A stretch of 64,000 bases of DNA from NCBI RefSeq assembly GCF_022682495.2, contig NC_071399.1, positions 8,227,342-8,291,341 on the forward strand, read 5' to 3'. Made by a program: the position numbers and the translations under genes. The notes below the pieces were generated by a model. It was given only the letters and a program-made list of their open reading frames with translations, searched no databases and was not told the DNA's origin. The stretch comes from Desmodus rotundus. Its lineage: Eukaryota; Chordata; Mammalia; Chiroptera; Phyllostomidae. Position 1 is the first letter of the stretch. Each line of letters starts with the position of its first letter. Shown one piece after another: positions 23,755-34,700 of the stretch.

Positions 23755-25558
23755 TCTCATTTGTTGATTCAGGAGTATTTATTGAGTCACTTGGCTATCT
23801 TTCAGGCACCCTCCCCTCACAAGGGAGGAAGGTGGGCTCCGCGTATTCATCAGAACACCGCCCTTTAAGGAGAAATGAGCCTCTGAATAATAGATGCATG
23901 TTTCAACAGCCACTGCCAATGTCGAGAGCACTAATGTGCTTTCAGCCAGATAACAACGGTCGGTTTGCTTTCTTTCCCATGGATTCGACACTGTGTTTCA
24001 AAACCATGTTACATAAACCCTTAGAAATCTTTTGTGAAGATAAATTCAATGTGTTCAAGCAATGACCCTTTGCGCCCAAGATTCAAGGCAGAGACGGCTC
24101 CCAGCCTTCTTGGGTCAGGGCTGAGTGTTACTACCCATTTCTCAAGGCGAACACCCTATGAGGGCTTCATTGTCCTGAGGAGACTGAGGTATTCCGTTCC
24201 TGACAAAAAGTCTCACTGGCAGCTCTGCCTCATTTAGTGCAAAGTTATTTTTAATGCAACGATGTGTGTACATGACTTCGATCACTTCAAGATGCAGTTA
24301 TCGCCTGTTTTTTACAAGGTCTCCTACACCTGACTCAGATGATTGAACTGGAAACATTTCAGCCAGGCTCAGTGGCTCATCTCTGGGGTCCTGCAAAACT
24401 TATGTCTCTGTGGGCGGTACTTTGGCCACCCTGCTCCCTAATCAAATGGGCCGTGGTTAGTGATGGGGATTTGACTCCATCTTGTTCTCTCCAGCCCCCC
24501 TCATTTGGAATTCTGGGTCACTCAAGGACCCACTTCGCTGTTGCTGTTTAATAAGCAAGGTTCTGGGTCCCTGGTGCATAAAACTTAGGCTTCATGCATC
24601 AGCATTCTGAGCAAGGAGCTGAGGTCTCTGCAATACCCTCACCCGCACTCAGCCGGACATCCCTGTCCCAGCTATGGTGTGGATCCCGTGTTGCCGTAGT
24701 CTACGGCGTGTGTGGAGACCCACAGAGTAAGCCTCCTTACTCTGAGTAAGCCTCCGCGCAGGCAGGCAGGCAGGCAGGCCAGCCGGCAGCACTCCACTGA
24801 TTCCCCGACAACACGCAGGGCCCGCTCTGGGCAAGGCTTCAGATGCACTGTGCGAAGTCACACAGAAGCCAGATCTATGGTAAGCCTTTCTGCTCCTCAA
24901 GGCCAGAGGGACATTTTTAGTGCATTGTGACTTTGGGAGGGGACTCATTCCTGTCACCTTATTCTGAGTTCTCCAATCCTTAGTGATTTTTGATTGATAG
25001 GTCACCCAAGCTAAGATACACCCTCTGTGGGATTTTGTATAAGACGGAGAACCTCCACAAGCTGGGTCACAAACAGACAGCAGCCAGGCCTGCCATGGGG
25101 AAGCTTTTTTCTGGGATGGAAGGCACAGTACAGGACGGTGACCCTGTATCCCGAGGACGGCCTCTGGGTGTGGACGGGACACAGGCCAAGGACAGCTCTG
25201 TGCACAGCCAGGCAGAGCTGGGCCCAGGGCTCTCATGCAATATCCGCTTAAAAGCTGCTTGCTCCCGGGCAGGCCCCTGCTCAGACAGTTCATCTGAGTT
25301 ACTGCCTGGGAAAAAAAGGAGAAAAATGACATACACTTGAACAAATGAAGTGCTAGATGTTCCTTATCTTCAGAAAAAAAATTAACTTTGGATTTTTTTA
25401 AGGAATAGGGACTTTTATATATAGAATCATCCAAGAATAATATATTTACAATTTGTGTGGCCTTGATTGTGTTAATGAAGCTATTATTCAAATAGAAAAT
25501 GAAAACCTTTCCACTGTGGAGGCCCCCTCAGCCGAGTGTTCGGGACAAAAAGAAGCAG
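23755..25558 (-). other. ENPP6: Probable ENPP6 3' UTR and candidate poly(A) signals
   Basis: Exon 8 must continue past the TAG into a 3' UTR. Reading down the minus strand, ATTAAA-type hexamers occur at 24547-24552 and 24250-24255. The first canonical AATAAA is at 23778-23783, about 1.8 kb after the stop. The 3' end here is a guess. The AATAAA copy lies in a sequence resembling an L2 tail, so the real cleavage site may be elsewhere. The stretch also contains a long fortuitous frame and a GCAG microsatellite, described separately. Confidence 0.3.
24758..24779. repeat. (GCAG)n microsatellite, with adjacent direct repeat and hairpin
   Basis: Five and a half GCAG units. Just upstream, gagtaagcctcc occurs twice (24725-24736 and 24744-24755). 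A 7-bp palindrome around one base (cttactc t gagtaag) spans 24736-24750. Confidence 0.9.
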
Positions 25559-25764
25559 CTATTGGAACAGCAAGAGGACAGCCAAGGCCAGAGCAAATCC
25601 GCTGAGCGAGACTGATGGGGCTGGGCTGGCCTGGCCCTTCAGCATGCACATCACCCTGGACCAGGACCCGTTATTGGGCAGGGGGGTGATGCCTGCCGCA
25701 CAGCACATGACGTTGTAGACATCCACGGACCGGATCGGAGCAGCTCTGAAGTTGGATTTGAAAT
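25559..25764 (-). CDS. ENPP6: ENPP6 exon 8, coding part (residues 373-440, stop TAG)
   Basis: The acceptor is ..cctttccctttcag. The first two bases finish Asp373, and the exon continues [20 protein letters not shown] and then an [19 protein letters not shown] stretch with sequon N404-G-S and C412. C412 is reported as the inter-subunit disulphide of the ENPP6 dimer. The C-terminus is a GPI signal: S419 (the human anchor site as I recall it) lies in QASPAPS and is followed by a hydrophobic tail ending ALAVLLLFQ and the TAG at 25559-25561. Residue 394 is Cys (codon 25700-25702), beside conserved C393, where I recall Asn in human. Confidence 0.96.
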
Positions 25765-28700
25765 CTGAAAGGGAAAGGCAAGCAAGCAAGTTATCATAGT
25801 CACTCACCAGGCAGAGTGGGGCTGAGTCCCCGTGTTGAGGAATTATGCTTAGGCTGCAGGTGGCATTGGGATGAGAAAATCAGCTCTGTTGATGGGACGT
25901 GGCCAGGTGATTGTGAACTCAGAAGAGTGTGTGGAAGGCCATGGGTTGTGAAAGGGAGGAACTTCCTGTGGCTCATGCAGATGAGCCACATCGGCAAACA
26001 GACTGGCCTTGCGCCTTGTTTCTATAGAGCTTGGAGCCAAGGTGCAGTCACAGAAGTTTGACTCTCTGGCTAGGCTCTCCGAAGCCCAGCACAAGGGCAT
26101 TCTCATCTTTCCAAATGCCCATCCAGCAGGGGCTGGTTGGCGGCATGCCAATTTCAATTGCAGAGACCCCCCCCACCACAACTCAAGAATGCAACTCCAT
26201 TTTCCTCCCGCATGGAGAGCCCAGGGCTGGGCAGATGTAGGACTGGACAGTCTCCCCATAGCTGGCCGGCTCAGAGCAACAGCAATGGCTTCCAGTACCA
26301 CTGGAAGATCGTTCGAACCTTCTTTAGGAGCCTTTCACTGTCAGACAAAATAACTTGGCCGTGTGGGATAAAAGCGAATTGGCAGAGTTGCAGAGCCAGG
26401 GAAGGCTCTGGGAGATCTAATGCAGAAGCGTTGTGCTTCTAGAAACCCAGAGGCTGCAGCCAACGCCAGTGGTGATGTGGGAGGTGAAGGCAGAGCTGGT
26501 CATTCACAGCATCATAAGGCAGGCACCGAAGGAGGGATGTCAGTCAAGAGCACCCCTGCTGCTTCCCCACAGGAGGCAAATAAGATGCTGACTGCAGAGT
26601 GCTTGTCTGCTTAAGAGTCATGGTAAGAGATTGGTAATCATGCCCATAAGCAGTTTCACTTTTAGGCCCCAAACTAGACCTTCCAACAAAATACCCAAAG
26701 CTACACTGAGGTTGAACTGAGAAGGGAGATTCTATCTATCAATAAAGCTCATGGATGGGCTTTCAGTCCGTCTAAGAGTTTTTAAGAAAATGGGTAGTTT
26801 GGGGTTGTGACCTTTGTCACTGCTTTGCTAAAATGGTCTCATAGGCTTTATTTAAAAAGCAAACAGACACAACAGCAACATCATCCAGAAGTGCCAGAGC
26901 CACACTCTGCCCTGGTGTCAACCCCGGAAGTACAAGTTTGGAAGGAAGTTACACGCAGAGAACTCGGCCACAGAGCACAGTAGAGCCAGGACAAGTGACG
27001 GCTCTTGCTCACTCTTTAAGTGAGAATTAAAATGGAATTCAGAACAGAGGCTCATGGGTGTACAATCAGCCTACAAGCCTTACTAGCTGGGCCACCTCAG
27101 GAAGCAGACAGGGACATGGCACCTGAAAATCATAGCTTCGGTCATGCTGTACGTGCTGAAAAAATGGTGGCTAGCATTATTCCGGTGTTGTTAGCAGACA
27201 TGTAGAATAAATGCCCGGCAAAGGCAAGCAGTGGATGGAAAATCCTCCGTAAACTCTCTGGGGAGTTCATTTTACTTTGAGGGCAGAGAGGATAAGGGTC
27301 AGCATCACCTCAGGGTAAAAGTTGTTTGTTTTTTAAATCTAGAACCTCCCAGGAAAGGAGACTGTAAGGGCCACCCCAGGAGGTCACCTCCTCTAAATAT
27401 CAAGGCAAATGGCACATTTAGACGAAGATGGTGGTTGTACTTCCCTAGAGGTGAACCAGCTGCCACCTGAGGAATCAATGCAAAGGTTGCCCCAGTGACA
27501 GGAAAGCAAATCCCCTCCATCCTTCTGACTTGCCATGAACTTGGATGTGGTCATCCTATTGCCTCATCACATGGTGGTCATGTCCTTGTCAGGTGTGTGG
27601 GTGAGACAGTGTGGGAGGTAGACAATAGCAAGCCCAAGATATCCTTCCCCAGCCTTCCAAACACGCTTTTCTTTAACACTTGGCAGAAGTATTGAGATAA
27701 ACTCTACAGAAGACCATCGTTTTATGTTCAAGCGCAAAATCAAATCCTGTGCACGTCCGCAGGAAGCAGAGTTGAGTTTCCTTTCCCATTCTGCCTGGCT
27801 CATGGCTTCTTATACCGCAGGGCTGGGACTGTGGGCCCAATGCAGACATGATCCAGGCTGGAATGAGAGCTTCTAGAAAATTCCTGAATAGCAAAACAAT
27901 ACCTGATTCAACTTGGGAGGACTCTGCCAAACTCTGCCAGCTCTAGATGGCAATTTGAACTTGTTTTGGGAATCCAAGTTATTCCCATGGGTTTACATTT
28001 TGTGGATATTAAAACCGTTTCTCTTAAAGTGTGAAGGTTCTGCAGGCTCCCGCGGTGCCCAGCCACCCTGGGCTGCTTGCCGAGCAAGGCTCACTGGCTT
28101 GCACGCACCTCACTAAGTCATGCTCCTGCTGTCTTATTGGGAATATGGAGTTCTCTCAGGCAGGATTCGGTTGTTCACATTAGAAACCGGGATTAACCAG
28201 AGAGAGGCTGCCTTCCAGAATTATTTCCCTTTCTCTTAGCTGGGCCAGACTTGCTGACTTCTGGGCAGCCACATCATTGTCCAGCTTCCTCCCTCAGCGA
28301 GAGGCACGTACAATTAATCAGGAGGGATGTACCTTTATCTCAAAGTGCAGCTAGATAGCTATTAATGGCCTTGCTCTTAAATTTTCTTCCGAGTAAACAG
28401 CCAGTGTGTAAAGCTGTTCAATCTTTCATGAGAACTGAAGCCAGAAACGTGATGTTTGACGGGAGGCTCTGAAGGCTGAATCTGCCTGGAAACATTTTTG
28501 CAATTAGCCCAGTCCATTTTCATCAGGGGTCGCCTTTGTGTCTAGAAAAGACTCAGACTTTGAGTTTTAAAGGAGCACACGATGGAGGCCTTGGCTAACG
28601 GACAAAATCTCCCCACTGAAGTGAACTCCAAGCTGATGCAGCTTGGGGAATTTGGTTTGAAATTTGGGGTTTGCTTCTGCTTTCAAATATGCCTGAGACA

Positions 28701-31700
28701 CTAGCTCATAAACACTCCTTCAATTGACAACTGTTTTGCATTCACGATCTTTTTTCTCTCCGGGGAAGGAGAAGGTGATGCTTTTGAGTGAGAGCCCAGC
28801 TGTCTGATGCTCCCCCGTATAAAGGCCATGGCCCTGGAGTGTCTCCAACCTAATCGAGCAGGTTGACCTCCACCTAGTCCGCAGGGCTTCATCACTCACC
28901 CACTCAGCTTGGAGCTCCGCAGAGCTGACGGCCCCAGCAGCCAGGCAGCACCTGACAGCTATTATTGGTTGATGGTGACATGCTGAACACCCTCTACACT
29001 CCCCCCTTACGGCCAAGTCCTGAACCCAGCCAGGGCTCTGGAAATGTTTGCTGCTACTGTTGTCTGCAGCTTCCTTCGGGACTGGGAACTTGAATCACAA
29101 GTGGGAAAGGATTTGGACCATTGTGTTTCCTAAGCTCAGGGTCCCAGAGGACCCTGTGGAGGGTGCAGAAACAGACACTGCATCGTTCTCAGCGGCTATT
29201 TTATCATAAGTAGCGTGACCCAAGGCAGGTATATCTTTGTCTTGCTACATTGAGAAGAGCAAGGCTTCTAGGTCTAATGTCGAACTTAGCATTTGAAAAG
29301 AAAGCAGGGATTTCATGGGCTGAAGCATTTTGAAGACATCCAGGAAAAGGCTTTGGAATGTGGGTATCAGGGCCAGCATATTATATTTAACTAGGAGGGC
29401 AGACAGTAGTAAAAAAGAAGAGTAGTTCATGGACCAGTCAACTGATGGATAATGGCTATTGAATGCTTTTTACTCTAATTTTTTTTTTTTTTTTTGGTAA
29501 GAAGAGGGTCTTCAGGTAGTAGTATGATCTTTAGAGTGTTTGATAAACTTTTCCAAGATGTGAATTTTTAGCTCCCTAAATAATTAAAGCAAATGACCAA
29601 ATAGGCCGCCTTCATCCCTGCTCCCTTCCAGCCCTAGGAATTTATCTGGCCAAAGAAGGCACAGTAAATTTGCTTTCATCCAAGGCATCCCTAGTCATTC
29701 TGGTTGATTCTCAGAGTCAGTCTCCAGGTCATTTCCTAGCTGCCTTTGAGTGCATTCCAGCTTCTGGTTGGGCCCTGAACCGAATGACCCCACGGGGTGG
29801 GTGCTCTGTGCAGGGAGGAACTGTGGGAGGGGCAGACCTGGGGAAGCCACCACATCCAAGCTGGACCTCAGGGCTGTCAGCAGCCTGGTGTCTGGTCAGC
29901 TCTCCCAGACCTCAGATGGCTGTGAAATCCCATTTCGAGGAATTAAGTAGAAGATGAATCATGAACATGTGGAATACATTTTGTTCACTGCACTCAAGAT
30001 TTCAAATTTACAAGGAAAACTATTTGGCCACATTTGCCAAACCCAAGAAGCATTTGAAAGCGAGCCAGCGCAAGATGTCTCACGCAGACCGGCTGGGTTG
30101 GCTCAGCTCTGCTTTCACTCACGCCCTGAGCCCCTGGGGACACCTAGGAATGGATGACGCAGGGAATTTTGTCGTCCCCTCACCTACCAGGTCCGAAGGC
30201 TAGGAAGATGCCCCGCATGTCCCTGAGCTCATTGTCGTAGCCGTGCCACCCGCGCTGCCAGCCTTCCTTCTTGCCCGTGCTGTTCATCCAAAACGGAAGC
30301 AGCTCGCGACTCTGCAACCAAGCAAGGCAGTTACATCTCGCTCGTCCTGATGGCTGCCGTCAGGGAGCAACCAGTCCAAACCACCTCCCAGGGTGGGGAC
30401 GTCCTTATCAGCCCCGGGGGCCTCACTTCCTACCCCAGGTAACTCGGGCCCCTCAAGGCAACTGTGCTGCTGCCAGAGAGCTGGGGTTAGGAAGGTGTTT
30501 TCTTATGTGGAACTGAGCGGCACCTGTGCCTCGAAATCAGCTTTAGAATCACTAAATATGGCGTATTTGTGACAGACCGGTGATAAAATGTTTCTGTGGC
30601 ATCATAAAAAATGTATTTGGTCTTTGTCCCAGGTTCCTGGCACAGAGCTCCCCAAACCTTTGGAATGTCCTGGGTGAAGGGAGTGTCTTTGTTATTCACA
30701 AGGGGCCCTTTTCTCCCACACCTGAATTTATGCTAATAGGATGACTTTGGGGCCTGAGGGAGGGGCTACATAGCTTCAGGAAGGAGGCTGGTCCCTCCTG
30801 GGTGGTGAGAGGGGCAGAACTTTCAGCCTGCCTCTGACCTCTGACCTCTAAGAAAGAGCTCAGTCTCGTGGCCAGTGATTGAATCACCCCAGCCTACACA
30901 ATGAAACCCCATGTAAAACCCTGCAACCACACAGCCAGGGAGCCTGGGGACTAATGAGCACAGGTACGTGCTGGGGTGGGGTGGGGTTTACCCAAAAGGA
31001 ACGGGGGATGATCTGTGGCCCTCCCCCCACGCATCCCTTCCCTGTGGCCGTTTATCAGCCATCGCCTTTATAATGAAATGGTCATCACGAGCACAGCACC
31101 TCTCTGAGCTCTGAGATGCATTCCAGGGAATTGTCGAACCCTGGCTACAACTGGAGGGTTGTGAGGGTTCTCACAACGCCCCCCCAATTGAGGCGAGTCC
31201 TGAGGAGGCTGTGCCGAGCCCTTCATGGCAGGCTGAGCATTCCTTCCTGCCAGTCCAGGCGTCCCCTCACTACGCAGGTGTGATGTCACAGACAGTCCAA
31301 ACGCAGGCAGTGGGACGGCTGGTTGTGATGAATGAGCAGAAGCAAAACAGCTGAAGTACAGGCCACCCACAGGTTGGCTCACAGACCTGTAGTAGTCCCA
31401 CGTAGTCAGTGGGCCATATGGTTCACCAAGAACTGACCCTGACATTCACCTAATTGTTACAACATCCGTCCTTTGTAGTTCAAGAAACCAAAGCACAGAG
31501 AGGTGAACTGGGACTCAGTCACACAGCTGTTGAGCGGCAGGCCTGGGTGACACCCAGGTCACCTGTCTCCCTGTCCTTATGCACCTTTCACTAACCACAG
31601 CCAGAGGTCACCGCAGCACTCCTGGGGGCACTGGACAGTGAGAGCCTCCCCTGTCCCTTGCCTCTCCACTCCCTGACTGGTGTGGCCAGTTATAGTGTGG

Positions 31701-34700
31701 GGAAGAGGTTTGGGAATTAGTGGCATGGGGTGAAATTCCAGCTTGCCGCTTCCTAGCTCTGTGATCCTGGGCAAGTCACTTCACTTCTCTGAGCTTCCGT
31801 TTCCCTGTGGAGGGTGACGATGCCTGCCCCACCGAGATTTCGGAGCACGGCGTGGCTGCACGCTCAGTGCTGACACACAAGAGGTGCTCGCTGAATGGCC
31901 ACGGGTGGCCACCAGATGCACGGGCCGTGGGGCGGGCAGGCGCTCTGGCCCTGTGCGGCCGGGTGGCGATGGCCATGAGGGCTGAACTCGCCTCTGCTGC
32001 TTTAGCTGTCATATCACATTGCACACCCGTCCAGTCTCCAGCCGTAAATCGCTCCCTGGCAGGACTGCGTGTCAGATCACAGTGTTCCATTGACTCTCAT
32101 TCCCTGCATTCCCGTCCTCCCGTGCCCCTCCTCCTCCAGGGGGAGCTCATATTTTCCCATGGGAGTGTTCCTGTTCGCTCACTGCATTTCCACCTGGCTG
32201 TACCCTTTTTGCTCTTTACCTCTCCGATGACCACAACACGCCCCGACTTAGCTTCGGCAGCTGGCGGGTTCCGAGGCTGCCCGTGTCACAGCCACGAGGC
32301 AGCAGTTCCTGAAATGCTAGGTAGGACATGTTGTTCCTAACGACTTCACCAATCATGAGCCCCATGGGACGTGTGTACCCCACGACAAAGGGACAGCGGA
32401 CAGGGAGGAGAAGACCAAGTACCTGGTTAAAAAATCCCAGTCTAAATTCCACACATACCGGGTCTGGCAGAAGTAACGCCTGATGAGTGTGGTTGGTAGG
32501 GTAATAATACGGTTTAATAATTTACAATTTTAATTTGAACATTTTGCCTGAAATGTCATATGGTGTGCTTGGGTGTGATATTTTTATTTATAGAAATGCA
32601 TGCTTATGGTTTTGTAATTTAAAAAGGGGCGTTATTTGTGCTGGACCCTGTAGAAGCAACGGACATCTCAGCCCTACCGGGGACCCGGGAGCAGTCTGGT
32701 CACAGGGAAAACCACTAGTTTTTATGAAAGTGACAAGCTGCTTCAGTGGAACAACTGTTCTTACTGATTTTCAAAAGTAAGAATAAACCGGCTGCTTGTG
32801 GGGAAGCTACCCCTTTCGTCTAGGTGACTGAAATGAATAATACATTGCATGCAGGGCCCCAGTTTCAAAATGGTGCATTGAACAATTGCTCCTCTCCTTC
32901 CTGCGGGCGCCCGTCACCACCACCACGCTGTACCCACACCCTCCTCCCGTGTGTTTGCATGTGAGGTGGCACTGATTAAGTGTGCGTGTGAGTGTGCATC
33001 ACAGACCAGCCTCCCAGCAGGAGTCCCCTGACTCGTTCCGACCCACCAGGTCCAGGGACTTCCCCATAGCGCCACCTAGTGACATCCTAGGGAGGTACCC
33101 AGACCCTCCGGGTTTGGCCTCAGGCGAGACAGGCAGAGGACTGGGTGTTTGTGTGGAGGGAGGAGGGGAGAACCCCTAAGTTTGGGTCACTAAAAGAGCC
33201 AGGCCTGCTGTAGGGCAAGCAGCCAATTCCCAGAAGTTTCAGGAAACACGCAGTCCTTCTGCTGCATGTTGTGGAAGACCTGGGTAAGGGACCTGCCTGC
33301 CAGGGGTGGCTCCTACTAATAAAAAGGGGGGAATCCACTCCATGGAGGCAGTGAATAAGTGGGGTGTCATTGGTGAGAGGAGTCCCAGGCAGGGGTGGGG
33401 CATCCCTGCCAGCACGTGGGAGAAGGCAGAGGTTTACAAGCCTATTTATTCAATTCCACAGACTCCCACTGAGTGTCTCTGCTAGGGTGTTAGGCTGGGG
33501 CACAGTTGGGGAGAGCAGTCTCTTCACTGAAAAGGGCTCATCTTTAGTGAGGAGGGACAGGGGTTACAGCTCTGGGGTAGCTTCCTGGCAAGCCAGGACC
33601 AGGGTGGGCACCCCAATCCTGAAGAGGAGAGGTGGGCCCAGGTTCCAAGGAGCCAGCCCTATGGGGAGAAGCATTGTCAGCGGGGGTGGGCTGTGTGAGT
33701 GAGTGTGTGTCTGTGAGTGTGAGTACGTGTTATGTAGTATGTGTGTAGATGAGTGTATGCAGCCATGGGGCACTACAGAGGCCGCACAGTGAGCTCTTAA
33801 ACCAACAGTGGGCAGGGGCTGAGGTCCCCCTGCATCGGGACCCTTGGGAATTCTGTTAGTGGGGACAGACTGGCACCAAGAGGCCCTGAGAGGCCAGGAG
33901 ACCCTGGGGACCTCCCACGGGAAAAGCATCAGAAGAGAGCAACCACCGGAGCGAGGCTGTGGGAAAGAGCAAGAGGAAATGAGAATTTACTGCCCTCGGG
34001 TGCTGGCCTTTCTGAGGTTACGCCCATCAAATAGGGTGACCAACTGTCCTGAACTGTGATGAAGAGAAATGAAATGTGAGCCCCTATCTAGGTGTGCGAG
34101 GGGCCTACTTTATTCTCCTAGGATACGGTCATAACAGGAACCTCCCAGGCCCCGAAAGTGCCATAAATTTCTGACATCATCTCAGCCTGAAAAAGGCGGT
34201 CAATAACGTGTGAGCTGGAGGTGGCTTCGATTCAAACCCTCGCGGGAGTGACCACAGGGGGCCCATTCTCGTGGTGTTGCTGCTAGGGTCCAGAGCGAGC
34301 CTTGGTTCCCATTACAAACCGCCGTTTCTCAGATTCTGTGGCCTCACTATTTTAAAGGTTCCTCCCGAGGGGCTTCCTGTTGGCAGGACCCCTCAGAGCC
34401 CCTGGGGATGGAGGTCATGAGCCTTAAGGCGTGTGTTTGCCACACACCACTGCCCAGAGATGTCCCTCAAACAGCCTCTCTCTCCATCTCAGAAGGCTCC
34501 CTCCATCTAAAGTAGAATTTCGCTGCACAGGCCTCTGGCCCTGCTCTGACCCTGGAAAGCCTGTTGCCACACACAGCCTAATCCTGGAAGTGAAAAATGC
34601 CAGACAGCAAAATCGGCGGGAGCAAGAAAAACAGAGTTCCTTGGAGGAGACAGGAGTGTTGGAGGACAGCACTGAGTGGAGGGGGGTTTTCTTTCCTTTC

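Noticed and set aside
31807..32340. 177-codon frame on the plus strand
   Set aside because: It begins inside a MIR SINE and continues into unrelated sequence, so it is not a gene.
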